64,000 bases of DNA from Poriferisodalis sp965208895 (GCF_965208895.1 NZ_OZ242363.1:496001-560000); one strand, 5' to 3'. Numbered from the stretch's first letter, positions 42,430 to 52,219 are shown. Notes: generated by a model from the sequence alone, not told the origin. Numbers and translations: made by a program.

Positions 42430-45321
42430 TCAGGAATCGAGGCGGTAGGCGTCTGCGTGAGGCTTCATCGGGCGCGCCAGCCACGTCGGGCGGCGGAGCC
42501 CGCCGGGACCGGGAGCCGGTCGTGTCATGGCGAGCCACTCCTCGTACGCGGCCCGGGCGCGCTGGGTATCGACCACGACGTCCCCATAGCGATCACCGGG
42601 TTCGGCGGGTCCCACACGCACCCGCTGATGCCAGCACTGCATGCCCGAAATCGGGTCAGGCTGCACCGAGAACGTCAGGTTCTGGTGCACGCCCGTGTCG
42701 TTCCACCACACCCGCTCAGAATCGGGATCGTCAGAATCGAATGGCGACATCGACCCGGTGCGCCGGAGCTTCCACACTGTGCCGTCCCGCTGTATTTCTG
42801 CGGGACCACCGGCCCACGACCTGGGTCGGGCGGCATCAGCAGGGCCTCTCGCTTGCGGCTCAGCCTCAGGCTCGGTTGCGGGGTCGAGCCGCCAACGGCC
42901 CATGTGGTGCGAGGCCGCCACAACACCTGGGCGAATGCCCTCGGTGCGCCATGCCGAGATGACGAAATGGCCGATGCGGGTGCTGATCCGCACGAGGCCT
43001 CCCATCTCGATGCCGAGCGCTTCGGCATCTGAGGGGTGGATCCACAAGGGATGTCGGTGGCTGATCTCTGCCAGCCACTTGGCGTTCGCCGACCTGGTGT
43101 GGATGAGTGTCGGAATGCGGAACGTCGGCACCAGAATCCGCTCGTCGCCGGCAAGATCCAACCGCTGCCAGTGCACGTGGCTGGGAATCCAGCCAGGTGT
43201 CGCGTGCTCGGGCCAGCCCCACTCGGCCAACGTCGTGGAGTACAGCTCGAGCTTGCGCGACGGCGTCGGGAACCCTTGACGGGCCGCTCCCGCGACCTGC
43301 ACCGCCACTGAACCGTCCCCGAGCGGGGGCAGTGACATGGCTGCGCCACGGACCGAGTCGCGCACCGGCCGGTAGACCGCGTCATCGCCGAGCGCGGTGC
43401 CGGTCAGCTGCGGTGGCTGCACGACGCGCTCGTGGTGACCGTAGGGATCGCCTCGCACGGCGTAGGCCCCGCGATCGCGCATGAACTCGAGCGGTGACTG
43501 GCCCGCAGCCGCAGCGTCGTCGGCCAAGCCCGGTACCTCGTCGGTGAAGATCGCTTCGTAGTACTCGTCGATGCTGATGGGCTCGCCGGGCCGCGACGGG
43601 CTCTCGAACCACTGGCGGATGCCGAGCGAGCCATCGGGATCGATCCGCCACGACAGGTCGATCCAGAACTCGTTCTCCTCCCAGACCTCGCCCGGATTGA
43701 ACTCGTGAGTGCGCGTGTCGGGGCCGAGTTCGCGGCCGCGCAGTTCGGCATACCGGCGCATGACCGGCTGACGGAAGCCCAGCCATTGGCCTGCGTGGGT
43801 CTCAAATGACGCCAGGTCGTGGCGTTCGGAGCCGACGCCCATCGGCAGCACGAAGTCGGCGAACCATGCTGTCTCCGACCACGTCGGCGTCAGTGCAACG
43901 TGGCAGCCGACCCGCTCGGGGTCGCTCAGCGCTTCCAGCCAGCTGAACCCGTCAGGGTTCGTCCACACCGGGTTGTAGACGCGCGTGAAGTACGTGTCGA
44001 GTTTGCCCCTGCCTTCTCGCAGGAAATGCGGCAGCAGGATCGACATCTCGTGGTGGCTGAGCGGGTACTCACGCGGCCACGACATCTCGTTCCAGTGCTC
44101 GACCGGCGGCGGACGCAGCGGCGGCGCCGGCTTCATCTTGTGCCAGCCCGCGCCTGTCGTGCCCCCCACCGTGCCAACCGACCCGGTGAGCACATTGAGC
44201 AGGAAGAGGCAGCGGGCGGTTTGCCAGCCGCCCAGATTGCCAGCCCCCGCGGCACGCCAGTTATGGGATGCGAAACGGCCGTGCGCCCCGCCGATGGCGT
44301 GCGCGATCTCGCGCAGTTCGTCCGCGTCCACCCCGCACAGTTCTGCTGCCCGCTCGGGGGTGTATTCCGCATACGCGTCGCGCAGGGCCACTTCGACCGA
44401 CTCGAACGTCGGCGGCAGGTCAGGTCGGGTCTGGGCCAGGTAGGTCTGCCAATTCGTCCAGCGATGAACAAAGGCGCGGTCCCACGTACCGGCTTCGAGC
44501 AAGAGGTGGGTCAGGCTCAGCAGCAGGACCGGTTCGGTGCCGGGCCACGCCGGCAGCCAGTGGTCGGCCTTGGCGCCGGTATTGGACAGCCTCGGGTCGA
44601 CACAGATGACCTTCGCTCCCCGTTGCTGGGCCTCGATGATGCGCTGGGCGTGCGGGTTGAAGTAGTGCCCCGCCTCGAGGTGGCTCGAGATCAGGAAGAT
44701 GACCTCGGCATTTGCGAAGTCCGAGGAGGGCCGGTCATGCCCCATCCAGGTCGCGTAGCCCACCCGGGCGCTGGAGGAGCAGACGTTGGTGTGGCTGTTG
44801 TGCCCGTCGATGCCCCACGCGACCAGCACACGCTCGGTGTACCCGTCCTCGCCCGGTCGGCCGACGTGGTACATGATCTCGTCGCGGCGGTCCTCGACGA
44901 TGGCCGCTCGGATGCGGGCAGCGATCTCGGTCAGCGCCTCGTCCCAGCTCACCCGTTCCCATCCGCCCCCGCCGCGCTCGCCCGTCCGGCGCAGCGGGTA
45001 CAAGATGCGCTCGGTGTCATGAACCTGGTTGATGGTGGCGGGACCCTTAGCGCAATTGCGTCCCCGGGATGCAGGGTGTTCGGGGTTCCCTTCGAAACGA
45101 GCGACTTCATCGGTGTCGCGGTCGATGTAGGCGACCAGGCCGCACGCCGCTTCGCAGTTGAAGCAGGTCGTGGGCACCAGCGTGTAGTTGCGTTCCTTGC
45201 GCTGCGGCCACGAGGCGGCGTCGAGCTCGGTCCAGTGATGCCACTGCGCGTGCGGTGGCGCAGCCGACAATCCCGTTGCTCCAGGCTGCACGCCCGCTCC
45301 CATCTGCTCCGGTGCCGTCAC
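42430..45321 (-). CDS. Molybdopterin oxidoreductase (DMSO reductase family), catalytic subunit
   Basis: A 963-residue enzyme. The N-terminal [4Fe-4S] ligands are CFNCEAAC (Cys53, Cys56, Cys60) and Cys90 (RGRNCAKG); bis-MGD-binding segments include YHVGRPGEDG, LISSHLEAGHYFNPHAQRI, RDAYAEYTPERAAELCGVDA and the C-terminal WIHPSDAEALGIEMGG. NVCSSSAR may supply a Cys molybdenum ligand. No Tat or Sec signal is visible, so it faces the cytoplasm. GTG 45321 overlaps the stop of the FeS/NrfD gene by 4 nt. Together they form a membrane-bound complex iron-sulfur molybdoenzyme, perhaps reducing or oxidising a sulfur, selenium or arsenic compound. Confidence 0.9.
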   Translation of the reverse strand: MTAPEQMGAGVQPGATGLSAAPPHAQWHHWTELDAASWPQRKERNYTLVPTTCFNCEAACGLVAYIDRDTDEVARFEGNPEHPASRGRNCAKGPATINQVHDTERILYPLRRTGERGGGGWERVSWDEALTEIAARIRAAIVEDRRDEIMYHVGRPGEDGYTERVLVAWGIDGHNSHTNVCSSSARVGYATWMGHDRPSSDFANAEVIFLISSHLEAGHYFNPHAQRIIEAQQRGAKVICVDPRLSNTGAKADHWLPAWPGTEPVLLLSLTHLLLEAGTWDRAFVHRWTNWQTYLAQTRPDLPPTFESVEVALRDAYAEYTPERAAELCGVDADELREIAHAIGGAHGRFASHNWRAAGAGNLGGWQTARCLFLLNVLTGSVGTVGGTTGAGWHKMKPAPPLRPPPVEHWNEMSWPREYPLSHHEMSILLPHFLREGRGKLDTYFTRVYNPVWTNPDGFSWLEALSDPERVGCHVALTPTWSETAWFADFVLPMGVGSERHDLASFETHAGQWLGFRQPVMRRYAELRGRELGPDTRTHEFNPGEVWEENEFWIDLSWRIDPDGSLGIRQWFESPSRPGEPISIDEYYEAIFTDEVPGLADDAAAAGQSPLEFMRDRGAYAVRGDPYGHHERVVQPPQLTGTALGDDAVYRPVRDSVRGAAMSLPPLGDGSVAVQVAGAARQGFPTPSRKLELYSTTLAEWGWPEHATPGWIPSHVHWQRLDLAGDERILVPTFRIPTLIHTRSANAKWLAEISHRHPLWIHPSDAEALGIEMGGLVRISTRIGHFVISAWRTEGIRPGVVAASHHMGRWRLDPATEPEAEPQARGPADAARPRSWAGGPAEIQRDGTVWKLRRTGSMSPFDSDDPDSERVWWNDTGVHQNLTFSVQPDPISGMQCWHQRVRVGPAEPGDRYGDVVVDTQRARAAYEEWLAMTRPAPGPGGLRRPTWLARPMKPHADAYRLDS

Positions 45322-46625
45322 GACAGCGGTACCGCCTGGGCCGCACGCAGGAATTCCCGGTCGTGGCGCCACAGCCATGCCAGGACTCCCGCAGCGACCA
45401 CCGGGACCCAGGCGAAGATCGCCGCGTTAGCCCTCACGGCCAGGAAGGCTCCCCACACCGCGCCGCCTCCCAGCACGGCTTCGCCGACCAGCCGGCCGAT
45501 GAGCGCAAGAACGGGGCGGTCCGCCCACATCACGCGTCCCCGGCACTGGCGCAGCAACAACGCGGTATAGGCAGCGGTCAGCACAGAGAACACCGCTGTC
45601 GGGCCGATCAGCACCACAAACCAGGCAGAACCCCCCCAGAGGCCCGCGATGCCCCACAGCGTCACCAACGCAGCGTCGGCCATGATCACCCACGCACCTG
45701 CGGTGATCCAGCTGCGAAGCCGTCCCTTGGCGAACAGGTACCAGAAGCGCTCGGGCCGCTTCAGATCTGCGATGAGCAAGACGCCCGTCACCGCCAGCGC
45801 GACCAGGGCGATCACGGCTGGACCAGTGGCGACCGCAGCACGGTCGTCCCAGCCAAGCAGCGCAGCAGCGGCAGCCCACAGCATCACACCGGCCGCCACG
45901 CCCTTGGTGACCATGTAGCCGGCCACCTTGGCGCCCCAAGGCTCGTCATGGGCCACCGTGTAGGCCGTGCGTGCGGCCGGCGCAGGGCTCGACGTGGCCG
46001 GCCAGGCTGCGCTGCCGGTCCAATCGGCCCAGATCAGCCCGTCGTCGGCCACGGGGCGGGCCAGCGGATCCAAGGCCTCGGGCACCGTGCCCGCGTAGTG
46101 CACCTTCGGGAGGGTGCGACGCTCGGGCGCCCGCACCGGCAGCTCCTCGCGCTGGATTCGAACGGCGGCCGCATCATCGGGGTCGTCATGATCGACCACC
46201 GTGATGGCTCGCGTCGGGCACACGCTCACGCATGACGGCTCCAAACCGACCTCCAGCCGGTGCTGGCAAAAGTTGCATTTGTGCGCAGTTCCGGTCGCCG
46301 GCGAGATGTACAGGGCGTCGTACGGGCATGCGTTCATGCAGCCCTTGCAGCCGATGCAGCGAGAATCGTCGAAGTCCACGACACCGTTGGAGGCCCGAAA
46401 CAGCGCACCGGTCGGGCAGATCTCGATGCAGGGGGCATCGTCGCAGTGGTTGCAGCGCATCACGGCGAAGTGCCGCTGCGTCTGGGGAAACTCGCCAGTC
46501 TCGACGTAATTGACCCACGTCCGATTGACGCCGAGCGGCACGTCATGCTCGCTCTTGCATGCCACCGTGCACGCGTGGCAGCCAATGCACGCGCCGCTGT
46601 CCAGCAGGAACCCGAGACGCGTCAC
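45318..46625 (-). CDS. Fused ferredoxin (PsrB/DmsB-like) and NrfD/DmsC-like membrane subunit
   Basis: A 435-residue fusion. The N-terminal part (to about residue 180) has four Cys clusters for [4Fe-4S] centres: CIGCHACTVAC, CNHCDDAPCIEICP, CIGCKGCMNACP and CNFCQ with CVSVCP. After a linker, about 8 transmembrane helices (e.g. GVAAGVMLWAAAAALLG, GPAVIALVALAVTGVLL, SWITAGAWVIMADAALVTLW) form an NrfD/PsrC-type quinone module. It is the electron conduit between the quinone pool and the molybdenum subunit downstream. Separate B and C genes are the rule, so the fusion is distinctive. Confidence 0.9.
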   Translation of the reverse strand: MTRLGFLLDSGACIGCHACTVACKSEHDVPLGVNRTWVNYVETGEFPQTQRHFAVMRCNHCDDAPCIEICPTGALFRASNGVVDFDDSRCIGCKGCMNACPYDALYISPATGTAHKCNFCQHRLEVGLEPSCVSVCPTRAITVVDHDDPDDAAAVRIQREELPVRAPERRTLPKVHYAGTVPEALDPLARPVADDGLIWADWTGSAAWPATSSPAPAARTAYTVAHDEPWGAKVAGYMVTKGVAAGVMLWAAAAALLGWDDRAAVATGPAVIALVALAVTGVLLIADLKRPERFWYLFAKGRLRSWITAGAWVIMADAALVTLWGIAGLWGGSAWFVVLIGPTAVFSVLTAAYTALLLRQCRGRVMWADRPVLALIGRLVGEAVLGGGAVWGAFLAVRANAAIFAWVPVVAAGVLAWLWRHDREFLRAAQAVPLS

Positions 46626-46771
46626 GGCTCAAGGTTCGCACAAGAGGGCGCCGAGATGGCGCCACGTCGGGTCTTGGCGTCGGCCGGAGGCGATTGCGGG
46701 CGGCCCAGCACCGATTACCCAAGGTCGCGCGCGGCGCGCCTATGGTGAAAAGCGACGTATCGGGGGAACGC

Positions 46772-48016
46772 ATGAGTGACGAGGCTGCCAACGGCGCTGC
46801 TGAGGGCGACGAGATCATCCGCCTGAACGACGTGTACAAGATCTTCGGCCCGCAGCCTCGGGGCAGAGCGTTCGAGCTGGCCCGTTCGGGCGTGCCCAAG
46901 AACGACGTGCAGCGGCTGTCGGGCCACGTCGTCGGTCTCACCGATGTGAACTTCTCGGTCAGGCGCGGCGAGATCTTCGTCGTGATGGGACTGTCCGGCT
47001 CCGGCAAGTCCACTGCCATCCGGATGGTCAACAAGCTGCACGACGTCACCGCCGGCGAGGTGCTGGTGGACGGCGTCGACGTGCAGAAGCTCGACGGCAC
47101 CGATCTGCAGCAGTTCCGGCGCGAGAAGATGGGCATGGTCTTCCAGCATTTCGCGCTCTTCCCTCACCGCAGCGTGATCGACAACGTTGGCTACGGGCTC
47201 AAGGTGCAAGGGATCGGCCGCGACGAGCGCAACCAGGCGTCGTTGCAGGCATTGTCGCTGGTCGGTCTGGCTGCATTCGCCGAGCATCGACCCGCCCAGC
47301 TCTCGGGCGGCATGCAGCAACGCGTCGGCCTTGCCCGAGCGCTCGCCTCGGATCCGGACATCTTGTTGATGGATGAAGCTTTCTCTGCGCTCGACCCGCT
47401 GATCCGGCGCCAAATGCAGGACGAGATGATGGACATCCAGTCCCGTGTCCACAAGACCATCCTGTTCATCACGCACGACCTCAACGAAGCGCTCCGCATC
47501 GGCGACCGTGTTTGCATCATGAAAGACGGCGCCGTCGTGCAGATCGGCTCGCCCGAGGAGATCCTCACCGAGCCTGCGACCGGCTACGTAGCAGAGTTCA
47601 TTCAAGACGTCGATCAGGGGCGTGTCATCCAAGCACACGAGGTGATGTCCGAGCCCCGTCCGATTCCGCCGGATATGTCGCTCAGCGACGCGCTCACGCT
47701 GTGCCAAGACATCGCGGGCCGGTTCTGCTGTGACGCCGACGGTCGGCCGGTGTCGTTGCTGACGGCGGCCGATGGCCTCCGTGCCCGAAGCATGGGCAGC
47801 AATGACCTCGTGAAAGCGTTGAGGTCCGATTTCGACAAATGCAGCCCCGATTCCACGCTCAATGAGCTGTACGCGGCCGCAGGGCGCGGACTGTCCATCG
47901 CTGTGGTGGACGACGACGGCAAACTGATCGGCAACCTCGACCCTCGCCTCATCATGGAGGAGATGGGTCGCGTCGAGCAACTCATAGAGGACTTCGAGCG
48001 GGAGGTGTTCATGTGA
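46772..48016 (+). CDS. proV: Glycine betaine/proline-type ABC transporter ATPase
   Basis: A 414-residue ATPase: Walker A VMGLSGSGKSTAIRMVNKL, Q-loop GMVFQHFALFPHRSV, signature LSGGMQQRVGLARAL, Walker B ILLMDEAFSALDPLIR and H-loop FITHDLNEALRIGDR, followed by a C-terminal CBS-like regulatory region. The N-terminus EIIRLNDVYKIFGPQP with a ~25-residue insert preceding VGLTDVNFSVRRG is typical of ProV/OpuAA. ATG 46772 follows CGGGGGAAC; ATG 46742 is weaker. The stop overlaps the permease GTG, so a three-gene import operon with the permease and binding protein is clear. Confidence 0.93.
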   Translation: MSDEAANGAAEGDEIIRLNDVYKIFGPQPRGRAFELARSGVPKNDVQRLSGHVVGLTDVNFSVRRGEIFVVMGLSGSGKSTAIRMVNKLHDVTAGEVLVDGVDVQKLDGTDLQQFRREKMGMVFQHFALFPHRSVIDNVGYGLKVQGIGRDERNQASLQALSLVGLAAFAEHRPAQLSGGMQQRVGLARALASDPDILLMDEAFSALDPLIRRQMQDEMMDIQSRVHKTILFITHDLNEALRIGDRVCIMKDGAVVQIGSPEEILTEPATGYVAEFIQDVDQGRVIQAHEVMSEPRPIPPDMSLSDALTLCQDIAGRFCCDADGRPVSLLTAADGLRARSMGSNDLVKALRSDFDKCSPDSTLNELYAAAGRGLSIAVVDDDGKLIGNLDPRLIMEEMGRVEQLIEDFEREVFM

Positions 48017-50667
48017 GCGCGACATCGGCAACCGGGGCCAGCGCGCTGGCGCAGGCCGACGGTGCGCAGCAGCAGGGGCACTTCATCGACCGTTTCATCG
48101 ACACGGTCACGAGCCCCGAGGCCGGAGATGTAGTCATCGACTGGCTCCAGGCGGGAATCGAGTGGCTGGTGCTGATCGCGCTGTTCGCGATCCCGGCGCT
48201 CATGGCGGTCGGCGGCATACTAGGCCGACGTTGGGGCGTCGCGAGCGGCGGGCTCCTGGGGCTGCTGGCGGTGCTGTGGTACCGGACCCGCCCCAATGAG
48301 CTCATTGCGTCGGGCAGGCGCAAGTTCGCTCAGGAGGGCGAACCGATCGAATGCGTCAACGCCATCGTCGACGAGGAAGGCGAATTGCGGGAATGCAGTT
48401 CGGGTCTCACGTCGCAGCTGCGCCAGAACACGGTGCTCGACCAATGGACGATCCCCGTCGGCGACTGGGGCGAGCAGACGGTGCGCTGGGTGGAGAACAA
48501 CCTCGACGCGACGCTCCAAGTCATCAAATGGCCATTCTCCAGGCTTCTCGACCTCATCGTCGACCAATGGCTCGTGCAGATGTCGTGGGTCACCGTGTGC
48601 CTGATGGTATTCGTCATCGGCTGGCTGGTACGGGGCTTCGCAGTGGGAGCGATGTCAGCAGTGGCGCTGATTGGCTGCGGCCTGCTGGGTGCGGAGTACT
48701 GGGTGGAGACAGCACGAACTCTCGGGTTCATCGCTGTAGCAGTACTCCTGTGCGTGATTGTGGGCATCCCGGTCGGCGTTCTGTGCGGTCGCGTCGACGG
48801 TGCGTGGACGGTGGTCAGACCGGTCTTGGACGCCATGCAAGTGGTGCACTCGTTCGTGTACATGCTGCCGTTCATCTACTTCTTCGGGATCGGCTTTGTG
48901 TCAGCGACCATGGTCACGATGACCTTCGCTCTGCCACCGCTGATCCGGCTCACCAATCTCGGCATCCGACAAGTGCCTGAAGACGTGGTGGAGGCGGCCC
49001 GCGCCTATGGCGCTCCGGAGCGCCGTGTGCTCTTCGACGTGCAGTTGCCGCTGGCTCGTCCGGCGATCATGACCGGTCTCAACCAAACGCTGCTGCTGTC
49101 GATCTCCATGCTCGGCATCGCCGCCATCATGGGCGCAGGAGGCTTGGGCCGGCTGCTGTACCAGGGCATCCAGAACCAGAACATTGCCCTTGGCGTTTCA
49201 GGCGGCCTGGCATTCTTCTTGGTGGCCGTGGTACTCGACCGGATCAGCCAAACCGACGCCGACAGTCGCAATCTGATGTCACGTATCGTCACAGCTTGGT
49301 CCAATCACCGCACACCCGAACGGCTGATGGAGGCGGCTCAGTCTGCCGCCTCCGAGAAGGCGTCCAGGCTCGCCGAGGAGCCCGAGGCGCCCGACGAAGA
49401 GTTCGTTGCGGCGTCGGGCCGCGAGCGGACTTCGGTCATCGTTGCTGGCGCAGCAGCGCTGGTGATGCTGGTCGCGCTGCTGTTGCCGTGGAGCGTGGAC
49501 GCCGGCCGAGTCTCGGCTTGGGCCCGATTCGACGACGCCGACCTGCGCACCGAGGAGTGCACCGGCGAGTGGGTGGACGCCGCCCAACTCGACCCGAGCG
49601 GCATCAGCGGAAGCACCTCGGAATTGGCCTGTACCGGCGAGACCCAATTCCTGTCCAACAGTTTCAACGGCGTGTCACCGTCAGGCGGCTCTTGGTACGG
49701 CATCTTCATGGCCGCACTTGCCCTGTCATTGCTGTCGTCAGCAGCCATGATGCTGCTGAGGCCCGGCTTGACGCCGCCGTGGTTCGGCCCACACGGAGCG
49801 GTGATGTTCGCCTCGGGTTCGATGGGGCTGTCGCTGGCGTTCCTGCTCACCAACCCACCGAGCGCCGCGGCAGTTCACGCAACGGGCATCGGGGTGTGGG
49901 TCGCCGTGGTGGCAGGGCTGGTTGCGGTCGCGGGCGCACTCTCCTGGCTCTGGAGTGCTCCCATGACGGCGCGGCGTCCATTGTCCGCCCGCATCGGCTG
50001 GGGCAGGCTGGCCGGTTGCGCCTTTGCCGTGCTGCTGCTGGTGATCGGGGTGTACTCGGGCTGGAGCTTCGACACCAGGGAGGGCTCAGTCATCGGTCCC
50101 GAGCTGCAGGCCGAACTCGACGCCCTCGAGGAGGAGGCACGGGCCCAGGCCCGTGAGTCGAACCAACTCTCCGCTGCGGCGGCGCAAGAGGAGGCCGCCG
50201 GAAACCTCGCGCGCGCAGAGGAACTGCGCAATGCCGAGATCGTGGCCAAACAGGCCGAGAGCGCTGCGAGCAACGAGTTCACTACGACGCGGTCGGAGGC
50301 CCAGCGCAAGGGCGACGTGATCTTCAACGGCTACCAGAGCGATGGCTCACGTCTGGGAATCTGGACGCTGCTGGCAGGCTTGGCGGTATTGGGCTTGGTG
50401 CTCCCCGCGATCGGGGTATTCGGCACCGACGAGCGTCTGCGCTATCGCTGGAGCACCATCGCGGGAGGCATGGGCCTTGCCATAGCCCTCGCGTCCGCTG
50501 GCTGGATTGGTTCGATCGCCCGTGTGGCGGAGGTGAACTTCGTGTCGGGCGTGGGCGCGGTAATCGCGGCGTGCGCCGGTGCAACGATCTTCGCCTCGAG
50601 CCGTGGCACCCTTGCGGAGTTCGAGCGAAACAAGGTGTATGGCGACGTCCCGGCAAGTACGCCGTGA
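48013..50667 (+). CDS. proW: ABC permease (ProW-like) with long C-terminal extension
   Basis: An 884-residue membrane protein. Residues about 190-415 are the BPD permease domain, with the coupling motif EAARAYGAPERRVLFDVQLP (327-346) and GLNQTLLLSISMLGIAAIMG. The N-terminal ~185 residues hold extra helices and a loop with Cys114 and Cys128. After residue 420 comes an unusual 460-residue extension: four to six more helices (for example VIVAGAAALVMLVALLLPW), an extracellular Cys pair (EECTGEW, LACTGE), and a coiled coil (QAELDALEEEARAQARESNQ). ProW proteins normally have 280-400 residues. GTG 48013 overlaps the ATPase stop. Confidence 0.88.
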   Translation: MSATSATGASALAQADGAQQQGHFIDRFIDTVTSPEAGDVVIDWLQAGIEWLVLIALFAIPALMAVGGILGRRWGVASGGLLGLLAVLWYRTRPNELIASGRRKFAQEGEPIECVNAIVDEEGELRECSSGLTSQLRQNTVLDQWTIPVGDWGEQTVRWVENNLDATLQVIKWPFSRLLDLIVDQWLVQMSWVTVCLMVFVIGWLVRGFAVGAMSAVALIGCGLLGAEYWVETARTLGFIAVAVLLCVIVGIPVGVLCGRVDGAWTVVRPVLDAMQVVHSFVYMLPFIYFFGIGFVSATMVTMTFALPPLIRLTNLGIRQVPEDVVEAARAYGAPERRVLFDVQLPLARPAIMTGLNQTLLLSISMLGIAAIMGAGGLGRLLYQGIQNQNIALGVSGGLAFFLVAVVLDRISQTDADSRNLMSRIVTAWSNHRTPERLMEAAQSAASEKASRLAEEPEAPDEEFVAASGRERTSVIVAGAAALVMLVALLLPWSVDAGRVSAWARFDDADLRTEECTGEWVDAAQLDPSGISGSTSELACTGETQFLSNSFNGVSPSGGSWYGIFMAALALSLLSSAAMMLLRPGLTPPWFGPHGAVMFASGSMGLSLAFLLTNPPSAAAVHATGIGVWVAVVAGLVAVAGALSWLWSAPMTARRPLSARIGWGRLAGCAFAVLLLVIGVYSGWSFDTREGSVIGPELQAELDALEEEARAQARESNQLSAAAAQEEAAGNLARAEELRNAEIVAKQAESAASNEFTTTRSEAQRKGDVIFNGYQSDGSRLGIWTLLAGLAVLGLVLPAIGVFGTDERLRYRWSTIAGGMGLAIALASAGWIGSIARVAEVNFVSGVGAVIAACAGATIFASSRGTLAEFERNKVYGDVPASTP

Positions 50668-50867
50668 GGTGTGGCGAGTCCGGGAGGGCGCAGTGTTTAC
50701 CGAACACATATGCGCGGCCGAGCTAGGGTTTAGGGCACGCGAGGCGCCGGACTACGCTGCCATGCCGGGAGCCTTCGTCGAGCCGGGCGATCGGCGCCAC
50801 ACCAGCGTGGTCACAACACGGTGCGCCGCGTGACTCAATCTGACGTAGATCAGGGAGGATCTCCGCA

Positions 50868-52166
50868 ATGCTTATGAAACGAATGTCGAAGCTGCTGCTC
50901 TTGCTAGCGGCGTTTGCCTTGTTTGCCGCTGCGTGCGGCAGCGACGATGACGGCGGCGACGAGACTGCTACTGACGCAACCGAGGCCCCGGCCTCAGCCG
51001 ACGAGGACATGGCCGACGAGGACATGGCCGACGAGGACATGGCCGACGAGGACATGGCCGACGAGGACATGGCCGACGAGGACATGGCCGACGAGGACAT
51101 GGCCGACGAGGACATGGCCGACGAGATGTCGATGACTCCCGGCGAGGGCGTGAGCGTCCTGGCCGGCCGGGCGAACTGGTCGAGCGGTTACTTCCAGGCA
51201 GAGCTCTACAAGCTGATGCTCGAAGAACTCGGCTTCGACGTCTCCGACCCCGCTGCGATCGAGCTCGGCCCGAGCAACGGCTACACCGCCATGGCCTTGG
51301 GCGAGATGGATTACTGGCCCAACAGTTGGTACCCAGGTCACCTCTCGTGGCTGAAGAACGAACTCCCCGACGGCTCGCTTGTGGAGGAGCACGTGTCCAT
51401 CGTCGGACAGGAGATGGTCGCTGGCGGGCTCCAAGGATTCCTGGTGACGAAGGCATTCGCTGACGAGCACGGCGTCTACACCATGGATGAGCTCAACCGC
51501 AACGCCGACGCGATCGCCGCATTCGACGAGGTTGACGCTGTTCCCGGCAACGGCATCGCCGACATCTTCGGTTGCCCCGAAGACTGGACCTGCGACGACA
51601 TCATCGAGAGCCAGATCTTGTTCAGCGGCTGGGACAACATCCAGCAGGTCAAGGCTGGCTACGACGCGATGTTTGCCCAAGCAGTTGATAATGCCGACGA
51701 CGGCAAGGCGATGGTGATATACACGTGGACACCGACCTCCTACCTGACGCAGCTGCGTCCCGGCGACAACGTGTACTGGATGGGCGTCGAGAACGTGATC
51801 GACGACTCGAACCCACTGGGTGTCGAGGGTGGCGCGGCATGGAGCCAGCTCGGTGCCGACGGCAATCCGGTCAATGCGAGGATCGGTGAGGACGCTTGCC
51901 CGTCTGCCGCTACATCCGCCGACGGCCTGTGCCAGCTCGGCTGGATCGCTGCCGACATCCAGGTGACCGCCAACAACGACTTCCTCGATGCCAATCCATC
52001 TGCCAGGGCACTGTTCGAAGCCGTGACCCTGTCAGTCATTGACGTAGCGCTGGCCAACGTCGACCAGGACGGTGGCACGCCGCCACGAGACATTGCCATC
52101 CAGTGGATCGCCAACAACCGTGGGACGGTCGACGCCTGGCTCGACGCCGCTCGCGCAGCTGCGTAA
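50868..52166 (+). CDS. proX: Glycine betaine/proline-type ABC substrate-binding lipoprotein
   Basis: A 432-residue lipoprotein. The signal peptide MKRMSKLLLLLAAFALFAAA ends at the lipobox AAAC, with the anchor Cys24. An acidic tether follows, containing eight tandem DEDMA repeats (residues ~45-84). The binding domain starts at GEGVSVLAGRANWSSGYFQA, with MALGEMDYWPNSWYPGHLSW, DIFGCPEDWTCDD and IYTWTPTSYLTQLRPGDNVY; Trp/Tyr residues of these motifs form the quaternary-ammonium cage in ProX/OpuAC proteins. RBS-like CAGGGAGGA precedes ATG 50868. The 200-bp gap to the permease may carry its own promoter. Confidence 0.92.
   Translation: MLMKRMSKLLLLLAAFALFAAACGSDDDGGDETATDATEAPASADEDMADEDMADEDMADEDMADEDMADEDMADEDMADEDMADEMSMTPGEGVSVLAGRANWSSGYFQAELYKLMLEELGFDVSDPAAIELGPSNGYTAMALGEMDYWPNSWYPGHLSWLKNELPDGSLVEEHVSIVGQEMVAGGLQGFLVTKAFADEHGVYTMDELNRNADAIAAFDEVDAVPGNGIADIFGCPEDWTCDDIIESQILFSGWDNIQQVKAGYDAMFAQAVDNADDGKAMVIYTWTPTSYLTQLRPGDNVYWMGVENVIDDSNPLGVEGGAAWSQLGADGNPVNARIGEDACPSAATSADGLCQLGWIAADIQVTANNDFLDANPSARALFEAVTLSVIDVALANVDQDGGTPPRDIAIQWIANNRGTVDAWLDAARAAA
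51000..51119 (+). repeat. 15-bp tandem repeat, eight units, encoding DEDMA
   Basis: GACGAGGACATGGCC is repeated eight times without a mismatch. It lengthens the tether of the lipoprotein between the lipidated Cys and the binding domain; perfect identity indicates recent slippage. Confidence 0.97.
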
Positions 52167-52219
52167 GCACTTGCACATACCCGCTGCCCCTACGGGCTAG
52201 CGGCTGAAGCAGCACTCAA

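Noticed and set aside
43819..45570. 583-codon plus-strand frame opposite the molybdenum subunit
   Set aside because: Antisense to a well-supported molybdopterin enzyme with intact motifs; no domain pattern of its own.
46626..46771. Glycine-related riboswitch or osmoregulated leader upstream of proV
   Set aside because: The 146-bp region shows no aptamer-like conserved stems; nothing supportable beyond the ribosome site.
46900..47000. Insertion in the ABC ATPase N-terminus as sign of corruption
   Set aside because: ProV/OpuAA-type ATPases commonly have this ~25-residue segment between the first strand and Walker A.
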